Source: Bacteroidales bacterium (GTDB lineage Bacteria > Bacteroidota > Bacteroidia > Bacteroidales > UBA3663). Taken from it: a DNA stretch of 64,000 nucleotides. A program made the translations under genes and the position numbers. The notes beneath the pieces were generated by a model. It searched no databases and was not told where the DNA came from. It saw only the letters and a program-made list of their open reading frames with translations. The DNA lies in assembly GCA_017449065.1 (NCBI GenBank), contig JAFSKF010000034.1, forward strand, positions 56,548 to 120,547. Reading direction: 5' to 3'. Below, piece by piece: positions 9,262 to 16,649 of the stretch (the first letter of the stretch is position 1; the number at the start of each line of letters is the position of its first letter).

Positions 9262-9738
9262 ATGAACCCTGATCCTGCGGCGGCGAGTCCCGCGAACACT
9301 ACTGACGCCAGCATCGGAATCGTTGTCTCCGATTGGCACAAAGAAATAACTAATGCATTGCTCGAAGAGGCGATTGCCACCTTAGAGCATTGTGGAGTGG
9401 ATAAAGAGGATATTTATGTGGCCCATGTGCCCACTGCGATGGAGCTTCCGTTTGCGGCGCGGCAGATGTCGATAGAGCAAGAACCAAGTGCTGTTATCGT
9501 GTTGGGTTGTAGTACTCAGGCCGACGATCCTATGTTTGCATATGTCGGACAGACGGTGAGCCAAAGTCTGACGCATCTGAACCTCCACAGCGACATTCCT
9601 TACATTTTCGGTGTTCTGCTGACTCCTACGCTCGAAGATGCCAAGCGGCTTTCGTCGGGACAAGGGAACAAAGGTGCAGAAAGTGCGGAGACCGCACTCC
9701 GTATGGTCAACATGATGTACGGCTTGCTAAATAGCTGA
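9262..9738 (+). CDS. ribH: 6,7-dimethyl-8-ribityllumazine synthase homologue lacking catalytic His
   Basis: 158 residues with the lumazine synthase fold markers: IGIVVSDWHKEITNALLEEA at the N-terminus, AVIVLGCSTQADDPMFAYVG in the middle, and GNKGAESAETALRMV near the C-terminus. Active family members read PGSFELP and (G/R)xTxHFDYV at the substrate loops. Here these are PTAMELP and ADDPMFAYV, so the catalytic histidine is methionine and the acidic partner has changed. The Arg-containing loop before GNKG is also one residue short. The gene sits where ribH usually sits in Bacteroidales (beside the TPR gene and recF), so it is probably the orthologue. It may be inactive or have a new role. Confidence 0.82.
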   Translation: MNPDPAAASPANTTDASIGIVVSDWHKEITNALLEEAIATLEHCGVDKEDIYVAHVPTAMELPFAARQMSIEQEPSAVIVLGCSTQADDPMFAYVGQTVSQSLTHLNLHSDIPYIFGVLLTPTLEDAKRLSSGQGNKGAESAETALRMVNMMYGLLNS

Positions 9739-9778
9739 TACATTATTATATATAGAGCGAGGAATCTCCTGCTCTTAT

Positions 9779-9850
9779 GCGATAGTAGCTCAGTGGTAGA
9801 GCATTGGCTTCCCAAGCCGAGGGTCGCGGGTTCGAATCCCGTCTATCGCT
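9779..9850 (+). tRNA. tRNA-Gly(CCC)
   Basis: A 72-nt cloverleaf: acceptor arms GCGATAG/CTATCGC, D-arm GCTC...GAGC, anticodon stem TTGGC/GCCGA around loop TTCCCAA (anticodon CCC), T-arm GCGGG TTCGAAT CCCGT, and discriminator U. CCA is not encoded. Confidence 0.95.
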
Positions 9851-9933
9851 CTTGTTTTGTTACCTTTGTTTAGCAATTGTTGTTCAATCGAATGTACTAC
9901 CTTACTTTTTTCTGTTAAACTGGAGAAAAATTT

Positions 9934-9967
9934 TTTGCAAGTTAGAGAAAAAGTGTAACTTTACACT
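9934..9967 (+). promoter_or_regulatory. Promoter with overlapping operator-like palindrome
   Basis: TTTG (9934-9937), an 18-bp gap and TAACTTTA (9956-9963) approximate the Bacteroidetes promoter. The -7 element lies inside a palindrome, AGTGTAA-CT-TTACACT (9952-9967), with perfect 7-bp arms, suggesting a dimeric repressor site controlling the lipoprotein gene at 10049. The stretch 9851-10048 is otherwise AT-rich and shows no other element. Confidence 0.5.
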
Positions 9968-10048
9968 CGAATAAGGAAATTTTCAACAAAAAAGTTTTGA
10001 AGTTTCATTTTTAGAGAAGTTTCATTCATTATTAATAATATCTATCCT

Positions 10049-11653
10049 ATGATTAAATCATTTCCCTTTGTTGCTTTGTCAGCACTCGTACTGGTTGCCT
10101 GCAATCAGATCAGCGAAGACGACATTGAGATTGTCAAGGTAAAAAAACAGCTTGACAAAGAGTATTCTGCTTCTTTCACGGAGACTTTTGGTTACATTGA
10201 CCCTGAGCAGACTTGGGGCTTCGATGTGGATTATTCCGCTCAGACGGCTAACGTTGCATTGACGCGTACGGATGTGAATGTTAACGGAAACCAGTGGAAG
10301 GAGATTCCGCAAGTTACTGACATTGAGAAAAAGGCAGTTTCTGACTACGTGAACATGACTCGTGCCGAGATGAAGGCCGCTGGACACAAGTACACAGAGG
10401 AGTTCCCAGAGAATTTAGTGAATTATTGGGTTACTCATGTTTGGACAGGTACTGATACTTATTCTACTATTGATGGTACCAACACAGGTATTGTTGGTAG
10501 CAGCAAGATGGATCATCTTCAGATTGCTGATAGTGAAAGTGCTACTATTACAGAAGGTGTTTTAAGTTCGGGATGGTATCATGTCAATAATTTCAACAGA
10601 GGCGACAATACTGATTGGGAAGGGAACACCCTTATCACTAACTCAGGGACTTTTGATTTCGCATACAATAATTCACAAGACAGCCGCTATCACAACAAGT
10701 GGATTGCCGTAAATGGTGCTGACATTAGTTCGGAATATGCAGGCTACTATTATGTATGCTTTGATTTTATTGGAGAAAATCCATATGCTAAGACTTATAT
10801 TTCAAACTATGAGTTTTGGAATCCTTATAGTAACAATGCTAGCAAATGGGAAAATGGTGGGAATTTGGAACTCGACGGATATTGGACAGCAGATATGTTG
10901 GCAAATTCCGATTTTACTGTAACGAAGCAAATTTGGGTCGGTTGGGATCAAGAAACCCAAACAAACCTCTACGAGACTCTTACTCTGCATTTTAACAATC
11001 CTGATGAAGTTCGAAACATCTCTATCAGTAACTTAGTTGGCGGAGACAAGGTCGTTCCGGCTAACGATGTATATACTGACTGGATTATCCGTCTTGTTGC
11101 TGCTGAGCCAGTTGACACTATCCCAACTACCCCAACAGACACTACGTCAACAGATACAATTCCTGTACAGAAAGTTTACAATCGTATTATGTGCGAAGAC
11201 TTGGGTTCTATTGGAGATTTCGACTTCAATGATGTCGTATTCGACGTAGAGTTCGTAGATGGAAATGCTCATATCATACTCCGTGCAGCCGGTGGTACTA
11301 TGCCTCTCTACATTCAGGGTGAAGGACAGGTTGGAGTACGTTATGAAGTTCACGATCAATTCGGTGTTGACGTTAAGACTATGGTTAATACCGGCAACGG
11401 AACCGTAACTAAAGATCCTGTTGAAATCTGGCTTAATGGTATTACTTCTGTCGATCAGATTCAGGTATGGGTAACCAATACGAAGACTGATACTCAGGCA
11501 ACCTACGAGGTTGGTGCCAATAAGGGCGAAGCTCCTCAAAAGATCAATGTGCCAAGCACCGTGGCTTGGTCGAAGGAGCGTGTAAATATCCAAAAGACTT
11601 ATCCTAAGTTTGAGACTTGGGTAGGTGATTCTACGAAACCTTTCTGGGAATAA
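10049..11653 (+). CDS. Surface lipoprotein with LruC/DUF4842-like C-terminal domain
   Basis: 534 residues. A lipoprotein signal with lipobox LVAC (about residues 15-18) is followed by a beta-rich region without recognised domains (residues ~40-340). A Thr/Pro-rich linker (PTTPTDTTSTDT, ~350-365) leads to a C-terminal module containing DFDFNDVVFDVEF, the acidic signature of LruC/DUF4842 domains seen in Bacteroidales surface lipoproteins. No enzyme motif is visible. It is likely anchored in the outer membrane, with the acidic motif perhaps binding calcium. It stands alone between tRNA-Gly and a strong terminator, behind a palindromic promoter. Confidence 0.7.
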   Translation: MIKSFPFVALSALVLVACNQISEDDIEIVKVKKQLDKEYSASFTETFGYIDPEQTWGFDVDYSAQTANVALTRTDVNVNGNQWKEIPQVTDIEKKAVSDYVNMTRAEMKAAGHKYTEEFPENLVNYWVTHVWTGTDTYSTIDGTNTGIVGSSKMDHLQIADSESATITEGVLSSGWYHVNNFNRGDNTDWEGNTLITNSGTFDFAYNNSQDSRYHNKWIAVNGADISSEYAGYYYVCFDFIGENPYAKTYISNYEFWNPYSNNASKWENGGNLELDGYWTADMLANSDFTVTKQIWVGWDQETQTNLYETLTLHFNNPDEVRNISISNLVGGDKVVPANDVYTDWIIRLVAAEPVDTIPTTPTDTTSTDTIPVQKVYNRIMCEDLGSIGDFDFNDVVFDVEFVDGNAHIILRAAGGTMPLYIQGEGQVGVRYEVHDQFGVDVKTMVNTGNGTVTKDPVEIWLNGITSVDQIQVWVTNTKTDTQATYEVGANKGEAPQKINVPSTVAWSKERVNIQKTYPKFETWVGDSTKPFWE

Positions 11654-11676
11654 AAGAAATTTTAATTATAGGATTG

Positions 11677-11712
11677 GATGCCGTTACCCGTGTGGGTGGC
11701 GGCATCTTTTTT
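11677..11712 (+). terminator. Rho-independent terminator after the LruC-like lipoprotein
   Basis: GATGCCGTTACCC pairs with GGGTGGCGGCATC (two G-U pairs) around a GTGT loop, followed by TTTTTT. Confidence 0.85.
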
Positions 11713-11715
11713 GTT

Positions 11716-11890
11716 GCCCCCGCTTCAGCGGAAACCGTTTCTCGCATTCCGGAGTTGTCGCTGACTCAGCGGGAATCATTTCTCGCGCTCCGGAGTTGTC
11801 GCTGATTCAGCAGGAATCATTTCTCGTGCTCCGGAGTAGCCGCTGACTCAGCGGGAATCATTTCTCACGTTCCGGAGTTGCTGCCGACAC
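11716..11890. repeat. 41-bp tandem repeat, three full copies plus partial ends
   Basis: Full units start at 11749, 11790 and 11831, with degenerate partial copies at about 11720-11748 and from 11872. Each unit contains CGCTGA-C-TCAGCG (or a one-base variant) and GAATCATTTCTC. No convincing reading frame covers it. It lies in the 460-bp gap between the lipoprotein terminator and the hsp20 promoter. Confidence 0.9.
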
Positions 11891-11926
11891 CGTCGGCGTG
11901 AACCCGGCAGGGCGAGAAATGACACA

Positions 11927-11945
11927 TTGTCCCGATTTTGGACAA
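11927..11945. promoter_or_regulatory. Possible activator site upstream of the hsp20 sigma-54 promoter
   Basis: TTGTCC and GGACAA form a perfect 6-bp inverted repeat with a 7-bp spacer, 72 bp upstream of the -24 box. This is a position where enhancer-binding proteins often bind. The regulator is not identified. Confidence 0.35.
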
Positions 11946-12016
11946 AATATCCGTTAATTCCTGTTAAACGGTGACAAAATGCTTTCTTTTGAGCGTTTTG
12001 GCACGAATAAACCCTT

Positions 12017-12033
12017 TTGGCACGGAGCTTGCA
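12017..12033 (+). promoter_or_regulatory. Sigma-54 (-24/-12) promoter of hsp20
   Basis: TTGGCACGGAGCTTGCA matches the sigma-54 consensus YTGGCACGRNNNTTGCW at every defined position. It lies 81 bp before the hsp20 ATG. A second TTGGCACG without the -12 half lies just upstream (about 11997-12004). Confidence 0.75.
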
Positions 12034-12113
12034 TATATAAGGGTGCAGCGACGCAAGAGCGGAGCTGAAAAAAAGAAAATGTTTAACTTAAAAAAATAGA
12101 AAGGAAATTAACT

Positions 12114-12578
12114 ATGTTACCAATTATCACACGTTTCAACGATTCGAACTGGTTCCCAACTTTGTTCAACGATTTGTTTGATGACAATTACAGCGTTCCG
12201 GCTATCCGTCATCACGGTGTAAATGCTCCTGCAGTCAACGTACTGGAAGGCGAGAAGGAATACAAAGTAGAAGTTGCTGCTCCAGGCATGACCAAGGACG
12301 ATTTCCAGGTAAAGGTTGACAACGACAACAATCTGGTCATCTCTTTGGAGAAGAAAGAGGAGTTGAACGACAAGGATGCTAAAGAGAGCAAGAAGCATGA
12401 TCGCTATCTGCGCCGTGAGTTCTCTTACTCCAAGTATCAGCAGGCATTCACCCTTCCTGACGAGATTCAGAAGGATAAGATCTCAGCCAAGATGACCGAT
12501 GGCGTTCTGACCATTGTGATTCCAAAGACAGAACCTGCTCCTGTGGTTGATACTTCCCGCACCATCGAAATCAAGTAA
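12114..12578 (+). CDS. Small heat shock protein, Hsp20/alpha-crystallin family
   Basis: 154 residues. The N-terminus is short (MLPIITRFNDSNWFPTLF). The alpha-crystallin domain runs from about residue 36 (APAVNVLEGEKEYKVEVAA) to 140, with the conserved APGMTKDDFQVKVDND strand and DGVLTIVIPK near the end. The family forms oligomers that hold unfolding proteins in an ATP-independent way. It is a single-gene unit bounded by a sigma-54 consensus promoter and a strong terminator. Its codon use (GTT, AAG, GAG) is that of a well-expressed gene. Confidence 0.95.
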   Translation: MLPIITRFNDSNWFPTLFNDLFDDNYSVPAIRHHGVNAPAVNVLEGEKEYKVEVAAPGMTKDDFQVKVDNDNNLVISLEKKEELNDKDAKESKKHDRYLRREFSYSKYQQAFTLPDEIQKDKISAKMTDGVLTIVIPKTEPAPVVDTSRTIEIK

Positions 12579-12600
12579 AAGAGGTATCATATTAACAAAG

Positions 12601-12633
12601 AAGGCTTGCTCTCAAGGAGGGCAAGCCTTTTTA
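12601..12633 (+). terminator. Rho-independent terminator after hsp20
   Basis: AAGGCTTGC pairs perfectly with GCAAGCCTT around an 11-nt loop, then TTTTATTT. It faces the end of the convergent oadB-like gene. Confidence 0.9.
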
Positions 12634-12663
12634 TTTAGGAAAATTAAAAGTGCAATATAAGGG

Positions 12664-13830
12664 TTATCCGAGGAATGCCAGAAGCACACCGGCAGCAACG
12701 GCAGAACCGATTACACCCGCCACATTCGGACCCATGGCATGCATGAGCAGGTAGTTGGTCGGATCGTATTTCAGACCCAGATCCTGCGAAATGCGGGCAG
12801 CATCCGGAACGGCAGAAACACCGGCATTGCCAATCAATGGATTGATCTTCTTGCCTTCTGGAAGGAAGAGGTTGAAGAACTTTACAAACAAAACACCGGA
12901 AGCTGTTGCAATGACGAATGAAATGGCACCCAAAGCGAAGATACCGATTGATTCGGTGGTCAGGAAGTAGCTGGCCTGCGTAGAGCAACCGACGGTGAAA
13001 CCGAGCAGAATGGTGACGATATCAATCAGCGGACCTTTGGCAGTATCGGCCAGGCGACGTGTCACACCGCACTCCTTCAGCAGATTGCCAAAGAACAGCA
13101 TACCCAACAGCGGCAGGCCGGAAGGAATAATCCAAGTGGTGAGAATCAGACCCAGAATTGGGAAGATGATTTTCTGACGGGAAGAAACCGCGCCCGGTGC
13201 CTTCATGCGGATAAGGCGCTCTTTCTTGGTGGTTAGCAGTTTCATGATCGGAGGCTGGAACACCGGAATCAACGCCATATAGGAATAGGCTGCCACCGCG
13301 ATGGCACCCATCAGGTGAGGTGCCAGTTTGGACGACAGGAAGATAGCGGTAGGTCCGTCGGCACCGCCGATAATGCCGATAGCGCCGGCTTCGCTTGGAG
13401 TGAAGCCAATGGCCAAGGCAATCATATAGGCGGCAAAGATACCGAACTGGGCAGCTGCGCCCACAAGTACCAGTTTGGGATTCGCTATCAGGGCCGAGAA
13501 ATCGGTCATGGCACCGATGCCTAAAAAGATGAGTGGCGGATACCAGCCTTGTTTAACGCCACTGTAGAGGATATTCAGCACCGAACCTTCCTCGTACAGG
13601 CCGATACGCAAATCTGCACCCTGAGGAAAAGGAATGTTGCCCACCAGAATACCGAAGCCGATCGGAATCAAAAGCATTGGCTCAAAGTGCTTGGCTATCG
13701 CCAGATAGATAAAGAAGCAGCCAATGATTGTCATCAGGACATTGCCGCCGTTCTCCCATGAGATATTGGCAAATCCTGTGTAGCTCCAAAGGAACTTCAG
13801 ATTTTCAATCAAGAATTGTAAAGTCTCCAT
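12664..13830 (-). CDS. Sodium ion-translocating decarboxylase beta subunit (OadB/MmdB family)
   Basis: 388 residues, very hydrophobic, with about nine or more membrane segments and the family's conserved pieces: GILVGNIPF, GGADGPTAIFLSSKLAP and LIGNAGVSAVPDAARISQ. The two Asp-containing regions (GGADGPT and the region around PLIDIV) correspond to the sodium/proton coupling residues described for OadB. In the usual complex it pumps sodium while decarboxylating oxaloacetate or methylmalonyl-CoA, together with alpha and gamma subunits and a biotin carrier. None of those genes is in the window. It lies 13 bp after the Wzc-type kinase gene, so it may be read from that transcript. Confidence 0.9.
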   Translation of the reverse strand: METLQFLIENLKFLWSYTGFANISWENGGNVLMTIIGCFFIYLAIAKHFEPMLLIPIGFGILVGNIPFPQGADLRIGLYEEGSVLNILYSGVKQGWYPPLIFLGIGAMTDFSALIANPKLVLVGAAAQFGIFAAYMIALAIGFTPSEAGAIGIIGGADGPTAIFLSSKLAPHLMGAIAVAAYSYMALIPVFQPPIMKLLTTKKERLIRMKAPGAVSSRQKIIFPILGLILTTWIIPSGLPLLGMLFFGNLLKECGVTRRLADTAKGPLIDIVTILLGFTVGCSTQASYFLTTESIGIFALGAISFVIATASGVLFVKFFNLFLPEGKKINPLIGNAGVSAVPDAARISQDLGLKYDPTNYLLMHAMGPNVAGVIGSAVAAGVLLAFLG

Positions 13831-13843
13831 TTATGTCAGTCTT

Positions 13844-16387
13844 TTATTTCTTAAAGAAAGCACGAATCTTTCTTGCTAATGAGTTCTTTCTCTGTTTCTC
13901 CTCATGGTGATAGCCGTAGCCATAGCCATATACGTAACCATAGCCGTAGCCATACCTTCCGCCTCTGTGTTGAAGATCTTTCGTATTGATGTCGTTCAAA
14001 ACAATGACGGGTTTGGTAAGAACTCCCTTTTCGTTAGCCAGATCTACTTCGTCGGCAAAGTGCAGATCGCTGACACCGGCTCTCATCACATAGACGTTGC
14101 AGTTGACAATCCTGTTGATGGTTACCGGATCGGCAATCATCAGATAAGGAGGAGAGTCGAGAATGATGTAGTCGTATTCGGCACGGAGTTCTTTGATTAG
14201 TTTCTCGAACCGGAAGCTCGATAAAAGTTCGTTCGGATTGGGAGGAACCGCACCCTTTGTGATGACATCCAAATGGTCGAGTTCATCCACGTGATGTATG
14301 ATAGAATGCCAGTCGATACTGTCGTCCGTCAGAAATTGTGAGAGTCCGATCTGCTTGTCGCGAGGAATGTCAAAGGTTCTCCGTAAATGCCCTTTGCGCA
14401 TATCCGTCTCCACCAGAATCACTTTTTTCCCGGCAGCAGCGAACGTGATGGCAAGATTGGTGGATGTGAAAGATTTTCCTTCACCCGGAACGCTCGACGT
14501 AACCTGTAATACCTGTGCATTCAGAAAAGTCAGATTCGTGCGCAACGCACGGAAGACCTCGCTGATTACACTTGTCTGTAGCTTTTGAATGATGGTTCTG
14601 GCCTTGGTTATTGCATCTTCACTATTGGGAACCATGCCGATGATAGGCAGGCTGGTGCGCTGTTCGATGTCTTCGGGAGTCGTGATTTTGGTTTTGAGCA
14701 AAAGCAGCACATAGGCGATGCCTAAAGGAAGCAGCAGACCCAGCAGGAACGCAATGCCCAAGGTGCGGTTCCTGTTCGGACCGATGTGGACAGAGGAATT
14801 TTCAGCGTGCTCGATAATGCGGGCAATATCTGGTTCGGCAATGATAGCCAGCATCGTTTCCTCGCGCTTTTTCTGCAAAAGGACATAAAGTGGCTCGATG
14901 ACCGATTGTTCACGCTCGATTTCGGCAAGTCCCAAACGCTGGTTCGGCAAATTCCGCATCTCCGATTTGCTATGTCCAAGCTGACCTTTCAATTCGTTGC
15001 ATTGGGAAGTAAGAATGGAAATCTGATTGTCAACCGACTTGCTGATCAGGTTTCTGCTGGCTTCCAGTTGCAGGCCGAGTTTCTGTACCACAGGACTATT
15101 TTCCGAAGAGCCGCTTATCAGGCGCAGGCGTTCCACGCATAGAGTATTGTAACTTTGGATGGCGGAATTGATCGAGTTGTCGGTAATGCCGATGTTGGTC
15201 GGAATGGTGTTGTATCCCTTGTTTTCCTGCAAATCGTTGGCCACCATTTTAAGCAGGCGGATCTGAATTTCCAGTTCTTTCACAGTCTCAGCCTTCTGCA
15301 TGTCCGCTTTCAGGCTGATGTCGGTTTGCGACTTCAGATCGTACATGTTGTTATCGACGCTGAAGTCCTTGAACTTATCTTCAACACCGGAAAGCTGGGC
15401 CTTCAAATCAGCCAGACGGTTCTGGATGAAGTCCATGGTGTTGGTGTTCGATGCAGAGTAATATTTTTTGGTTTGCAGATTGTATTGTTCGACAATCTTT
15501 TCCAGGACGGCTTCCGATCGGGTTGGGATGTTGTCGGACAGTGTGAGCAACAGAATACTGCTTCCGTTGTTGCCGAATGAAGAACGTTTGCCATCTTCGA
15601 CAATCTGAACATCAAGATCTGCACTAATTTCCCGGGCACGGACCTGAGGTGAATAAAGCAGGATGTAGTGATCGCCCGGTGTCCTGTATTTGAACTCGTC
15701 GGAGTCTTCGTCGTCCTCTTCCTCATCTTCATCCAAAGATGGGATGCTTTGGAAAGTGAACACAAGATCTCCGTATCCTGGCAGGCTGATGATGCCCGGC
15801 AGCGTGATGGTCGTATCCCGATACACTTCTCCGTCTCCTGTCTTTTTCTTGAGCTTGCTGTCGATTACGGACAGCGTGATCTGGGTGCTGTCGATCACTT
15901 CGTATTCGATACGGATAAGCGGCAGATTGTTCGTGTTGAATGCAGAATCCGGAAAATACTGCATGCGGATTTCCTCGCCCAGATTCTCTTCATCCTTAAA
16001 TGCATGGCTGACATAATAGCGAATGTTCAGATGCATGTTCTCGACCACCTGTTGAATGACAGGCGTAGAACGCAGAATGACTTTCTCGTTGCCTAAACTG
16101 TTGTATGATGCCATACCCGTCATGTCCTGAATAAACATCATTTGGGCGGAATTGCTCATACCTGCATTCTGATCGGTAGTGATCAGAATCATCATCTGGC
16201 TGGCATAGATGTCTGTTTTGATATGAAGATAAAAGGCTGCGATTCCGGTGCAGAGAATAGCGGAAAGAAGCATCCAATAACGGTGAAGCCAAATCAGATT
16301 CAAAAGATTGCGTAAGTCAAATCTTGAATCAGTTTCGTTGGTTTCTGTGGTTTGGGTGGTGTTGGAGGAACTCATTGCATTATTCAT
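13844..16387 (-). CDS. Polysaccharide biosynthesis tyrosine autokinase (Wzc/BY-kinase)
   Basis: 847 residues from ATG 16387 (an alternative ATG is at 16375). The upstream extension to 16423 would read through tRNA-Arg and is rejected. It has an N-terminal membrane helix with a Wzz chain-length domain (residues ~25-115), long coiled-coil regions (~270-500), a second membrane helix (TLGIAFLLGLLLPLGIAYVL), and a cytosolic BY-kinase with Walker A SVPGEGKSFTSTN, Walker A' VILVETDMRKG and Walker B YIILDSPP. The C-terminal tail is tyrosine-rich (YGYGYGYVYGYGYGY), the usual autophosphorylation cluster. It regulates export of surface polysaccharide. No Wza export gene is adjacent. Confidence 0.93.
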   Translation of the reverse strand: MNNAMSSSNTTQTTETNETDSRFDLRNLLNLIWLHRYWMLLSAILCTGIAAFYLHIKTDIYASQMMILITTDQNAGMSNSAQMMFIQDMTGMASYNSLGNEKVILRSTPVIQQVVENMHLNIRYYVSHAFKDEENLGEEIRMQYFPDSAFNTNNLPLIRIEYEVIDSTQITLSVIDSKLKKKTGDGEVYRDTTITLPGIISLPGYGDLVFTFQSIPSLDEDEEEDDEDSDEFKYRTPGDHYILLYSPQVRAREISADLDVQIVEDGKRSSFGNNGSSILLLTLSDNIPTRSEAVLEKIVEQYNLQTKKYYSASNTNTMDFIQNRLADLKAQLSGVEDKFKDFSVDNNMYDLKSQTDISLKADMQKAETVKELEIQIRLLKMVANDLQENKGYNTIPTNIGITDNSINSAIQSYNTLCVERLRLISGSSENSPVVQKLGLQLEASRNLISKSVDNQISILTSQCNELKGQLGHSKSEMRNLPNQRLGLAEIEREQSVIEPLYVLLQKKREETMLAIIAEPDIARIIEHAENSSVHIGPNRNRTLGIAFLLGLLLPLGIAYVLLLLKTKITTPEDIEQRTSLPIIGMVPNSEDAITKARTIIQKLQTSVISEVFRALRTNLTFLNAQVLQVTSSVPGEGKSFTSTNLAITFAAAGKKVILVETDMRKGHLRRTFDIPRDKQIGLSQFLTDDSIDWHSIIHHVDELDHLDVITKGAVPPNPNELLSSFRFEKLIKELRAEYDYIILDSPPYLMIADPVTINRIVNCNVYVMRAGVSDLHFADEVDLANEKGVLTKPVIVLNDINTKDLQHRGGRYGYGYGYVYGYGYGYHHEEKQRKNSLARKIRAFFKK

Positions 16388-16393
16388 AAAAAG

Positions 16394-16465
16394 TATCCAG
16401 GCTGGGAATCGAACCCAGATCAAAGGTTTAGGAAACCTCCGTTCTATCCATTGAACTACCCAGAC
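16394..16465 (-). tRNA. tRNA-Arg(CCT)
   Basis: A 72-nt cloverleaf on the minus strand: acceptor GTCTGGG with CCTGGAT (three G-U pairs), D-arm GTTC...GAAC, anticodon stem GAGGT/ACCTT around TTCCTAA (anticodon CCT, reads AGG), T-arm CTGGG TTCGATT CCCAG, and discriminator A. CCA is not encoded. The 3' end is only 6 nt before the possible ATG of the Wzc-type kinase. Confidence 0.93.
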
Positions 16466-16514
16466 AGGATTGTTTTTGAATGTAGTAATTGCGCAGGCGT
16501 CAATTTTTGCGCGG

Positions 16515-16546
16515 CAAAGGTACTAAAAAAAAAGCGAGTGCCCAAA
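16515..16546 (-). promoter_or_regulatory. Promoter for tRNA-Arg and probably the Wzc-type kinase
   Basis: On the minus strand TTTG (16546-16543), a 20-bp gap and TACCTTTG (16522-16515) fit the Bacteroidetes promoter. The tRNA 5' end is 50 nt downstream. No separate promoter space exists before the kinase gene. Confidence 0.65.
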
Positions 16547-16590
16547 TAAAATGACAATTATTTACTATTTTCAAAAGTTTCTTAACGGAA

Positions 16591-16624
16591 TTTGCCATTT
16601 TTAAATAATAAATGTGTATATTTG
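16591..16624 (+). promoter_or_regulatory. Promoter of ruvB
   Basis: TTTG (16591-16594) and TATATTTG (16617-16624) with a 22-bp gap. The ruvB ATG at 16650 is 25 nt further on. Confidence 0.6.
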
Positions 16625-16649
16625 CACCCGCAAAACGAAATTTTTGACT

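Noticed and set aside
11716..11890. CRISPR array
   Set aside because: The 41-bp units are directly adjacent with no unique spacers, so this is a simple tandem repeat.
16388..16423. N-terminal extension of the tyrosine kinase
   Set aside because: It would translate through the 3' part of tRNA-Arg; the start at 16387 or 16375 fits better.
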